Part shown: positions 22,697 to 33,400 of the stretch, piece after piece | Layout of the letters: every line of letters starts with the position of its first letter | How positions within the stretch are numbered: the first letter of the stretch is position 1 | The notes under the pieces: model-generated | Database searches by the model: none | Told to the model about the DNA's origin: nothing | Seen by the model: only the letters and a program-made list of their open reading frames with translations | Position numbers and translations under genes: made by a program | From: Chaetorhynchus papuensis | Taxonomy: Eukaryota > Chordata > Aves > Passeriformes > Rhipiduridae | Direction of reading: 5' to 3' | Assembly: GCA_013396525.1 (NCBI GenBank) | Contig: VWYX01000119.1 | Location: 982,601-1,046,600 of the forward strand | DNA: 64,000 nucleotides

Positions 22697-25600
22697 CTGA
22701 AATTAGAAGGCCAGGCAGTTACTTGTCACCCAGTCTCCCAAGAGGACATGGAAAAGAACTATCCACAAAAAAGCATAGAGCTGCTCTGCAGCAAGAGACT
22801 GCTTACAGACTGGTAGTGAAAAATAAGTCCACTGACACATAGAGAAGGTTCAGTCCTTTGTCCATCACTAGAAGGAGTCAGCCACAACACAAGAGGAACT
22901 GAAAACCAGAATTTTCTAGGTAATGTTTATCCAAATTTTCCTGCTCTTTCTCAAAAAGGCAGGAGAATGATTAGAAATATTTAAAGTGGCAAGTTCAGTC
23001 CACTCAGTCCTCAGCAAGTCCATCCATTGCCTTCCCTACAGGATTGCTGCTTCTCAGGGGCCCTAACTGCCTTCAGCAGCATTTATAGACACCTGGTGGG
23101 CCTCAGCTGCAGAATGCAGGTGGTGGTTCAGAAGGCATTATGTCTTTATTTTCATTTGTTGCTGGAGAACGGAGTCATGCTATTCTCATTTCAGAGAAGA
23201 GGAGTGGAGGCACTGGGACGGAGGGCTTGAATCAGACACTGGTGACGGCAGCCAGAAGCCTGGCAAGTATTCAGCAGGGCTGCAGCCCTGCAGGGCCGGC
23301 CTCTGCCATCAGCCAAACCTGCCTGGCAGACTAAAAAGCAGAGAGAGACGCTGGGGAGTAACATTCACCTGGTTACAGCTTTAATTTTGCCAGCTCCCTC
23401 TAGAGTCACAGTGAGCAAAGCTCCCTGAAGCTCTGGTGCCTAGCAGAGGTTGAGGGGAAGCCTTCATGGGCATCTAGAACTTGCCATGCAGCTGTGACTG
23501 TCACTGCTTTTCCCCAAAGCAGGCCTTGGTGCCTCTGCATGCCAGCTTGAGGAACAGTCAGACACTTCCCTCGCTATTTGCGTAGTAATGAGAACTCTCA
23601 TATTATTTGGCCACATTTTTTGCAGAGTTTCTGCCTCCTCTATTTTACTGTCAGAGACTTGATGGCCAATTACATCCTTCAACAGTGAATGGGAACACTG
23701 TTCACTGTGTCTACGTTCCCTATCAGCACTTAGATAAAAAATCTCATATATGTATAAAGGAGAAGAGAGTAAGTCCCATCAGAAATGACATGCTGGGATT
23801 TCAGGAGGATCCAACATTTCAAAATGAAACTTGAACAGCTGCTGGATGATATAACCTGAATATAAGTAATTAAAAGAAAATGAGTTCTGCCCTCTTGTAT
23901 CCTCCTGACTCATGCCTCATTTTCTACTTCAGAATTTAGGAAAGCAAATGTCTATTTCTGTGTCCATCACCAGAGCGACATCACAGCAAGTTAATTGGAG
24001 CACATGACAGAGGTGCTATTTTTGCCTTCAAATAAAGATCTTTCTGTTGCATATGAACATTTTTCTTTCTGAAATAGGGAAAGAAACTTCTTAGCTACCA
24101 GCTCTCTCCCAAAGGTGTATAAAAATTATGCTTTTTCTACAGCTTGCAAGCTTCACGATTAGAATTGTCAACCGTGGTGTATTAAAGAGGAAACAGTCAG
24201 ACTTGACTGATCAAGCTTAATTTAGCCTTATGTTTGTGTTTCTGAAACATGGTAAACAATTTTTTAGCATGTACATGCTTACTGACTTGCAGACAAAAAA
24301 CATTTTTCCTTATTTGAATAAAAATGAAACCTACAAACTCATGACCTGTGTATTAATTATGATTTTTATATTCCATATTGCATTGATTCAAGGACAGGCC
24401 AAAACACTAACATTTATTTATGTGCCTTGATAAAGAATATCCCAAGCATTTACCACAGATAAACACTGTTGAAGCTAAAAGCCGTATTTCCCCTTCAGTT
24501 TGGTGTCTGTGTTGTCATGTGGAAACAGCAATTTGTGTTATGTGGGGACTTCTCTTGACTGCAGGATCCAGAGTGCCCCTCCGAAATGTTTGTTTCCCAG
24601 ACTGTGTGCTGGGCTGGATGCCCAAATTCATATTTAACAACCTGAAACCATGGAGTGAAAACATTATTCAAAAGCAGATTCCATTGATCGTAATTCTTCA
24701 CTATCCAAGCTCTTTTTCCCTTGGCCTTTCCTTATCTCCCACTCCATCCTCAGAGAGGAGGGCCAGCTGCACCCAAGGAAACAGACTTTCTGCATAGCTT
24801 GATTAGATGTCTTGGCCCATTAGGGGATTCATAGCAAACAAATATCACCAGTAATTTATAAAAGGAGCTGTGCATAAGCAGTCATAGGTCAGGCAGCTTG
24901 TCCATTTTTTTACAGAGATAATGGCCCACAGTACTCCATCAGTTAGCATTCAGAAGGACTCAGCTCTAGTTTTTATCTTGACACTGATGGCTTCGATATT
25001 TTACTTACAACCTAGCAGAAGTACTCAAAGGAGCCCTTGGATTATGGCTTCTGTCTGTCTTTACGTCTTAGGGATCCTAGACCAAGTGATGGTGTCAAGC
25101 AAGGGCCCACAATTCTCTGGCCAGCGATCCAAAAACCGCCAAAAAGCCATTTCCAACTGGGCAACCACATTAAAAAACCAATAGGGTGAGAGATACAGTA
25201 TATGGAGAAATGTAGTTAAAGTACATGACCAGATGAGGAGAAAAACCAGAACCATTGTGATGGTTTTATGGACTTTCTGAATATATTCCTAAGTGTCACA
25301 CAATTTTAACATTGCTCTGACAGGTTAATATGTGCAACTTGTCTCCAGGGGCTAAGATTAAGTAGCAACAAAGCTGAAGGGAAAAGCATTGCCAATAAAT
25401 GGTGAGAAAATTTTTTGCAAGCAGTCTTTCTCTATGGGAATACTTTATTTAAGTAAAAGGGAAAAAATTGCAACATGTACATGATTAAAATAAGACTCAC
25501 AACAAGCAAACTTTATTTATTATTATAACAATGTGACATACATCCCCAGTAATTTTCTTTCCAAAAGTAACATGATTTAAAAAAAAAATTCCAGCACTTT

Positions 25601-25699
25601 TGTGCTTGATCTCCCTGTGGCTACCACCCAATCCGTGGAACTTGTCCTACATCACTTACAGGGGTAGTCCAGGCCAACAAGGCATGGCCACGGTCAGGA
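22697..25699. other. Non-coding, nothing recognised
   Basis: Several short overlapping frames (for example 24420-24797 plus, 125 codons) without domain or splice support. No repeat family was recognised. Confidence 0.4.
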
Positions 25700-26035
25700 G
25701 AAAAGGACTTCAGGGAGCAAGGGATGCAGGAACATCCCAGTGAAAAGCACAAGGCATGGGTGGTGTCAGAGCTCTCCTAATGGCAGAAGGACTATCTACT
25801 CTACTACCCCAAGATGGGCGGTGCCAGGGCTGTTCCTGAGGGATCTGAGCAATGGAAGGAGTGAAAGGCAGGAAATGAGCAATGCCAGCGTTGTACAGAT
25901 CCGTAGTGGTGGCAGGGATGCTATGAGCAAGGGCCAGGGCTGAAAGGCAGGAACACCAAGAGCCCACAGTGAGGGTGCAGGGCAGAATCATGGCCACAGC
26001 CTCACAGGAGCCACTGGGCGTGGCAGCACAGGAGC
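25700..26035. repeat. GC-rich pocket with degenerate internal repeats
   Basis: Blocks such as GAGCAAGGG, GAAAGGCAGGAA and GCCAGGGCTG recur irregularly, for example at about 25860-25900 and 25925-25955. The local GC content is clearly above the surroundings. This may be an eroded minisatellite. The minus-strand open frame here (25710-26042) is probably a by-product of the base composition. Confidence 0.35.
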
Positions 26036-27180
26036 CATCCAAGAAGCCTGCTCCTTTAGTAACCCTTCATAATTGCTGTTGAACACGTCCAGCTATTCCG
26101 AAACATTAGTGTCCTGAACAAAATGCTTTCATCAGCTGAGGAGGCATATTTTCCAGGTTCTCCCAGTCAAGCCAGCTCATCTTTATTTCTCTCTTTGATG
26201 TCAGGGCAATGTGTTTTTAAAAGACATTTCTCAAAGAGGGAAGAGCAGTCATTTGGCACATGAAAGAGAGCAACGCCGTGAGAATAAGGGACCGCAGAGC
26301 ACAACGTGTAGCAAGAGCAGAAGGAACACAAAGGCAGAAAAAATAGAAGGTACCTTGGAGTAGAGAAAACAATAAACAGCAGAATCCATAGACAAGGACC
26401 CCAGAAAGGGTCCAGGAGACACACTTGGGCAGCGGAGGAAGTAATAAAGGACAGGAAAAAAAAAAACTGGGTGGTTACACTGGCTGGCAAAAAAGCACAG
26501 CACTGCCAAAAAAAAAGCTGCCAAATGGCCATTGGGCTGGGGAGGGACAGGTGGGTTCACAGGAGAGGGCATCAACCCCTGCAAAGCACAGGGCAGCCCT
26601 TGTCCTTCACTGGGCTCTGGTGGGGGGTGACAAGTCTGAACTGAACTGCTGCCAGGAGTGTATTTGTAATGTTGAATTTAGATGGGAAAGTAATGAAAAG
26701 CAGGAGGAAAACATTTTAGTACCATTAATTAATTGGTTTCTATATTATATTTTAAGTTCTTGGATGTTTTTTTCAAAGACAATTAACTCAGCTTTATGTT
26801 TCCAGTAAATAAAACTCTCCATTTTGAAGCAGCCCCTTTAAAGCTGAGTGGAAGAGGAAATCAGACCCCTTATTCTGACCCCTACTCTGCAAATCACCAT
26901 TTTTTTCCACAGCAAGATTAAATGCACCGTTGTTGTTCTGCCAGCCCTTAACGCAAATTAATGACTTAAATTACCTTTCATCTCACCTTATAAATTCTAC
27001 CTTGAAGCAGCAGAAAGCCCAAGGGCTCTTGCATAACCAGATGAAGACAAGTTCACTGCCTCAAATCCTTCCCTTCTTGCTCTACTTTACATCAATTCTT
27101 TATAAGAAGAGGTCTCCAGGGCTAACAAAGGAGCTGGCCATGCAGCAGAAGGTGCCGTGGGACTTTCAGAGGTAAAAGCC
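26036..27180. other. Non-coding, nothing recognised
   Basis: Open frames on both strands at 26167-26808 overlap antiparallel and show hydrophobic or basic low-complexity products. A plus-strand donor-like TCAGAG/GTAAAA lies at 27173. No gene is called. Confidence 0.4.
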
Positions 27181-27520
27181 CGTCTCGCGGTGACTCAGTG
27201 CACTCCATTAGTCCTAGGAAACGCAGGGCACATCGAATGCAGCAGATGTGCCCTCACTTGCCAGGCTTCAGACAAATGCAATCAAATCTATTTTAATCAT
27301 CTATGAAATGCAAATGCGTTCCACTTGCGCACCCGCAAGATCCATTGTCTTCCTCACTGAAGCATGAGATAATGCCAATTAAACACCGTTGCTAACTTAA
27401 TAGGTGTTCTGATTGCCTATGGGAAATTATCTTTACTTTTTTATTAGTAGTAATATTAGTAGTATTATTTCACATCGCAAGGATTTTTAAATGTTTTAAT
27501 AATTGCGTTTGGGTTTGTTT
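27181..27520. promoter_or_regulatory. Possible conserved non-coding element
   Basis: Repeat-free unique sequence that keeps several CpGs in an AT-rich setting, with clustered CAATTA, TAATCATC and ATGCAAAT (octamer-like) cores. These features are typical of deeply conserved vertebrate enhancers. A (TAG/TAA)n imperfect trinucleotide run lies at 27441-27470. The call rests on sequence texture alone. Confidence 0.2.
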
Positions 27521-29578
27521 GTGCTCTCCCTTCCACCGGCCCAGTGGCCAGCACCTATCCAGACTGAGCAGGGAAACCTGTGTTTGCACTCAGAGAAACA
27601 ACGCTGTGCAATTCCAAGTATTAAAAACACCCTTCTCAACTTCTTCTAAACGGCCCTACGCACAAGTGACAGTTGCATTAATCTGCTGGCAAGTTCGCTC
27701 ACACACGCAGGCTCCCTGTAACATGCACACAGCCCCTTTGTTATTCTGCTAGAAATGGCCAGGCAGCTGTAAAGATGTTTATTCGCAGACCCACAATGAA
27801 AAATGTTTGCAGTATGTATGTAGCCTACAAAGTCAGGAATGATAAGCATTTAAATCAGACTGGCCATGCAAAGTCAATATTTCGATATCAGAGGAATTGA
27901 TTCTTGATCTAGTGCCAGCACTGTGTACTCAATGTACTGCAGAAAAATCCTCGCCCAGTCTTCCTGCCAGCACACTGTTAGGGATGACAAGCATGCAGTT
28001 ATCTGATAGAGCAGATATTTGTTCCAAAAGACGATTTTCATTTCAAAGACAAAACATGAAAAGAGCTTACTTGTGGGGAAACCAAATACTGTATTCTCCT
28101 CTTGATAAATCAAGCTTTAGAGAAATAATGCCAAAGAGAGCAGGATTCTGAAAAGAACTTCTGTAGCTCTTTTCATGCTTTTTTCAGCTACTCAGCTGGC
28201 TTAACTCTGCCAACTAATAATCTTGTGTTTTCCTAAGATGTGTTGAGAAAGAGTTTATTTGTAAATAATTATTTAGTGATAAGGATGCATGTCTGTTTGC
28301 TTTTAAACAGTTGCTACAAAGCTAATTAGGGGGTTTATCATAGAACACAAGGTTCTATATGGTTTATACCTTAAGCTGCTAATTATCGGATTTTCAATAG
28401 CATCTCTTTCTTTCCTTTGCAGAGAACTAAGACAGTATTACTAAACAATAAAAGCCCTGTTTCAGTGAAAAAGGTGAAATTTCTTCATGTCACAGTCTTG
28501 TCAGCTCTCCTCATAGCTGAATTTACATAAAAGTAACCAAGTATGAGTAATAACAGACAGGAGAGGGAAACATCTTCATACCCTCCGAGACAAGGGACTG
28601 ACACAATAGTCCTTTTATACTCTGCAAAGACATCTTTGCTATGTGGCCGCAGACCTCCAGATACACTGTCTAATTACAGTTAGCAAGCAGCATGCCCTTG
28701 ACACAACACAGAATAAATACAACCTGCCCTTTCAAGTGTGTCACTGTGCTCAACGCTTATTTTATGTCTTCACACTACTAACCAGACCTCATACAAAGAA
28801 ACTTAACCACGCCTGTACCCACAAAAATTAAATGTTCACACTGAATGTTACTTTATTTTAGCAGGACATCAAGAGGGATTGACACCAAATTGCTACCATC
28901 CAGCTACATTAACTGAGGGTCTGCCTCACTCACAGCTCTTCCTTGGGGCATAACAATTACCTGCATTCTTAATTTCACTGCCAGTCTTTTATACAAGTGC
29001 AAATATGGAGTGTCCATACAGTTTCAGAGAAAAGTTAAAGGTAGACTGTAGAGAAAATTAATCATAAGCATATCAGGACCTTACTGGGATGCAGCCCAAT
29101 TAAATTCAATACACACATCCACTGTGGAGGCCATTAATAAGCTGCTAAAAATTTCTATATGTCCCTGCTGGGCTTTATACAAAATTTTGCCCCCATAATG
29201 AACTCTGCAGGCTTTACAGGTGGGATTTTCAGAAGTGTTCAACACTGATCCAGATCCACTCTCCTTGAAGTCAGCAGGAATTTTAACCATTACTGTTAGG
29301 GGGGAGGTAGGCAAAGGTCAGCCTTGACTGCTTTTCAAAATCCCACCCCACCAGTCTGCCTAAGCACCATGTAACTCTGAGGGGAGAGAAGTTTTGTTGT
29401 ATTTATAGCACAGAGTAAGGAGTCTTTGTATACAATGAACATCAGATTATGTGCTGCAGAAGAACAGAACATTTTTGCATTGTTTATCTGTCAAAAGACC
29501 CAACCTTCAAAACAATACATAAGCCTACGTAAATAAACCAGTCATTCCTACCCAGGGAGGGTAACTGTTTGCACTCAC
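27521..29578. other. Non-coding, with one palindromic steroid-response-like site
   Basis: Apart from the site at 28342-28356 nothing was recognised. Short frames at 27519-28151 on both strands have no support. Confidence 0.4.
28342..28356. promoter_or_regulatory. Glucocorticoid/androgen-response-like palindrome
   Basis: AGAACACAAGGTTCT matches the AGAACAnnnTGTTCT steroid receptor element with one mismatch in the right half. It sits in a slightly longer perfect inverted repeat (ATAGAAC ... GTTCTAT, 28340-28358). The neighbouring bases (GCTAATTAGG, CTAATTATCGG) are homeobox-like. A match of this length is expected by chance every few hundred kb at this stringency, so function is only possible. 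Confidence 0.3.
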
Positions 29579-29619
29579 CTGTATAGCCTAGAGACCCAGT
29601 ACAGCTATTGATCTGATCC
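29579..29619 (-). ncRNA. Exon-like block, minus strand, 41 nt
   Basis: Acceptor (TTCTCCTGTTTAAG) and consensus donor (ATACAG then GTGAGT). One frame is open (DQINSCTGSLGYT). It lies 332 nt downstream, on the same strand, of another exon-like block at 29952-30025. Because that block has stops, a non-coding transcript is as likely as coding sequence. Confidence 0.15.
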
Positions 29620-29809
29620 CTTAAACAGGAGAACTATCAAAATCCAGAGTTCTACAGAAGACTAAAATGCTGAAAAAAAAAATCAAACTTAATAGAAAAA
29701 GGCCCTGAAATTTTGAAAACTGCTTGCAAGGATCAAACCCTCTGATAGACTGTGGGAATCCAGAGGAAGTAATAGCAGCTCCACTAGTAGGTTGTTGATT
29801 CAGGCTTCA

Positions 29810-29835
29810 AATTAATTATAAATTCATAATTAATT
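29810..29835. repeat. Perfect 10-bp inverted repeat
   Basis: AATTAATTAT and ATAATTAATT separated by six bases. An AT-rich hairpin with no further context. Confidence 0.8.
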
Positions 29836-29951
29836 ATGAAGTGCTACCCCTTGCTCTGCTTTCCTGTGGCCTGGGGAAGAGACAGATTCTCAAAAGCTCA
29901 GAGTCAATTTCCGTTTTATTTTTAGCCAGTCAACCTCACAAAAGGTCTTAC

Positions 29952-30025
29952 CTACAACTTGGGGACTTGCTCTTTTATATTCCATTCATGTATAGGCTAA
30001 TCAGCTGGTGCAGTGATCTGTGACA
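29952..30025 (-). ncRNA. Exon-like block, minus strand, 74 nt, stops in all frames
   Basis: Pyrimidine-rich acceptor (GCATCTTTCCTATTTAAG) and consensus donor (TTGTAG then GTAAGA). The longest frame reads CHRSLHQLISLYMNGI and then stops 26 nt before the donor. If transcribed, a non-coding RNA or the last coding codons of a gene would fit. Confidence 0.2.
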
Positions 30026-30366
30026 CTTAAATAGGAAAGATGCATATAAAAAGCAAAGGCAGAGCAGAAGGGGCCCAAATACTCTGCCAGGGCCATGGCA
30101 AGGGCAAAGCAAGAAGGGTGTCCACACTCAGCAGCTCCTGCTGCTGTTGTGCCCTGAGAAATGGGAGCAGTGCATGCCCATGGATGAAGGAGGATGTGGC
30201 AGGACACTGTGGGGTGGGAAGCCACAGATTGCCAGGGTGTCCTGCAGAGATGGGTGCTCATGACCTTATTTCTCCCAGCAGCATCCAGCTCCAGCTGCAA
30301 AGTGAAGGACTCTTTTGCTCCATGGTGCCAATCTGATGCACTAAGAGCCAAATCTTCAGAGGATGT
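30026..30366. other. Non-coding, nothing recognised
   Basis: Moderately GC-rich sequence. The overlapping plus and minus frames (30001-30415) mirror each other and are not supported. Confidence 0.4.
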
Positions 30367-30458
30367 TCATAGAATCACAGAATGGTTTTGTGTTGGAAGG
30401 GACACCTTCCACTAGACCAGGTTGTTCAGAACCTCATCCAGCCTGGCCTTGATGGGTC
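30367..30458 (-). mobile_element. CR1 LINE 3' end, antisense, with internal deletion
   Basis: TTCATAGAATCACAGAATGG then TGTTGGAAGGGACA is the reverse complement of a CR1 3' terminus. It jumps directly to CCTTCCACTAGACCAGGTTG then TTCAGAACCTCATCCAGCCT. The usual block between these two parts (roughly 50 bases) is missing, and the join falls on the repeated GGGACA motif, which suggests slippage or recombination between short direct repeats. Confidence 0.88.
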
Positions 30459-33400
30459 TTCTGTCCTTGTGCCTAAGCCACACTAGGCATGGCAAAACTT
30501 TTGTTTCTCTCTGCTGAGTTTCTAGCGCTTTGAGCTTAAGAGCGTTCCACATTGGTGTTGGTTTTTTATGTTAATTTATTTTCTAGCCTTTCCACTAGCA
30601 CACATCTCACTAAGAAGCAGTATCTGTGAGGAAAAGGGGTGGTATATGCAGCTCAGCAGATTGAAATCATCTTTTGTTTTGGTCATTACTGAAGGATGGA
30701 GTGGTTGTAACACAGTTTTTGCTTACGATTACAAAATCAACATACAGTAGCTAAATAACCGTAAAAACTTTCAGTGTCCAGTAAACATTAATCTCTAATC
30801 CATTAAGTTTATTCCCTTCAGGACTTCAGCAGCTTGAAATAAAATACTGTCCTATGAATCAGCAGCCTTTTTGTAGATGACAGGAACAAAAATTATCCAA
30901 CCATGTGGATATGCCAGCTCATCTGGCATAAATTAGTAGTAATTCTGAAGAAGGATAAAGTAGTTTGGGTAAGTAACACCCTGGATGGGTGCTTAGAATG
31001 AAGAAATGGCCATCCATTTGCTAGGTCTGCGTCCACTTTCCTGCGTAATCTCAAGAAAGTCACTTATCTTGTTTTAATTTTCAAGTTTAAAAGGAATATA
31101 TGGAGCTTCTCATGCTTGCCTGGTGTTCAGAGTATAAATTGTCTTTAAACATATGTATGTACAGCACTAACCACAACACTGTCCTGGTCCCGATTGGAGC
31201 TGGTGGCTGTTGCCATAAGAAAAATCAGTAAATAAACCATGATGTGTAAGAAAGCCACGTGGTCTGAACCTAATGGCATGTGACCAGAAGATGGCAATAT
31301 TCAAACCAGAGGACTGAGACGAGCATCCCTATGGGGCACACACACCACAGTTCCCCCAGGTTACCCCCACCTCCTTCTGCCAGCGATATGAAACCTCCAC
31401 AACCGGCTGAAATCACCTTCTGAGCCAGGAGTAGGAGTAGGTAATTTAGTTTCCATGGTAATGCAGTTCTGGACCATTCTTAAACAGAAGCTGCCAAGTA
31501 TGACAAATGGTAGGTGCTGATTTTTTTATGTGAACAGCTATTCACTATGAATTGAAATGAGATTGCCGAATTCACTTTCCTTGGGACTGGAGCTAGGGTC
31601 AAAAGCTATTGTTACATCCAAGCCATAGTCCAAAACTAGCACTTTAGCCACCCATCTTTAGCTGCAATATAGAAATTTTTAAGTCACAGAATAAAAATGA
31701 ATGACTCAATATCAGAGTTGTCAAATAGATGAGACAGATTTACATCAAGCAATTCTAAAATGCTCTGTAGCCATGAATTAAAGGAAACATATGACAAATG
31801 ACTCTTATTCATTCCCTCAAGGGGAAGAAATTCTGTTTTAAGCATTGCTGAATGTTGTGCAGTTGCTATTATATATATGTATATATGGAATCTGCGTTAG
31901 GATAAACACATGAAACGATAAGGGCTTGAATTCAACTAATTTTCTTCCATGAGCCACCACTGTATAATATGCCACAGTAGGTTTTGCACTCTGCTAATCT
32001 CCCCAAACAGTACGTAATTGGTCTTGGAAAATGCTGTAATACTGTAATTAGTAAAATGACAAATAAAAGAGGAAAAGGCCTTTTCATTTTAGTCTTGTTT
32101 TCCTTCAGAATGAAGCAGTAGGAAGAAAGGCTGCCAGATCAACTGTTATTTAACACCATCTCTGCCATAACAGCAGCCCAAAAAGCAACTCAGTTTTGCC
32201 CAGGCTGGGGAAATGGGGGGAGGATGGTCCTGCCAGTCACCACCCAGCTGAAGGTGGATTAGTAGGGTGCTGCTGGACTGCCTGCAGTGGCTGCATGGCT
32301 GGGGCTGGCTGGGCTCCCCAAAACTGCCCCAGCAACCCCAGCAGCCAGATGGCATTGAAGAGCCATGAAGATTTATATACTGGTCCATCAAGAGCTATCT
32401 GTGGCCTGCCTGTGAACCAGCAGGTTCTTCATGGCAAACCCATGGAAAAGTGACTCCTAGAAAGGTTCTCCTTCATATTAGTGATTGTTCCCACTTGCAA
32501 TGTTACCTTTGACAAACACGAAGAAGGGAACAAAACATTGTAAGCATTGGGGAAGGAAAAAAGTGAGGCATTCCCAGCTCATTCTGTGCTGAAAGGAGAA
32601 GAAACACAGCTGAGAAGCATTGTGAAGAAACAACATTTTCTGCCTTTATAGCACCCTTACAAACTCTGGTACTCAAAGCCTTTTGTGAACGTTCATTAAG
32701 TTGTTCATTAAAAGGGTAGTTCTCCCTGACATAACCTATCCTCTGTTTCTTCTCTGTGAAATGCCTGGAATAAAGGGTGCTCACACATTGTTTGTATTTT
32801 AGGCATTTACACAGAGACAGCTGATAGCACCTGGAATGGAGATATGGGCAGGTGAATGGGTTTGTTTGGGGTGACACTGGGAGCAGCTTTCAGAGGCAGG
32901 GAGAGAAAATCTGGGCACAAAATGGGTGCAGTGGCTCTTCTGACCCACCCCAGGGCAGACATGCACTCAGTACACCCATGAGAACCTGCCAACTCACCCC
33001 AGCAGTGCCTGACCCTGCACCATGATCCCCCCAGCCTGCCAGGACTGGCAGCCTGCTGCCCATGCCCTGCCAGTACCTGCCCTGGGTGTTCCCTGGAGAC
33101 ACTTCAGTGCCCAATTATGACTCCCAGAAAGCAGTGGCAGGTCTCACGGGAGACCTGAATGCTACTACAGTGGAGTGGTGCACTTGTTATGAGCTGCAAT
33201 GACTAGTGATTCCCCAAAAGCTGACTGTCAGCCTTAGTCAAGCAGTCTAGCAGATAGCTAGAGCTGAAAGGGAAGTTGTTTGGCTCTTGAAGTGCTAAGG
33301 AAATGGGCGGTGGCTTTGGGTGCCAACCCAACAACTTCCTAAGGGATCACCCTGACCAGGGGTGGCCAAAATCTAAAGGACATAATATTATTTCAGAGCA

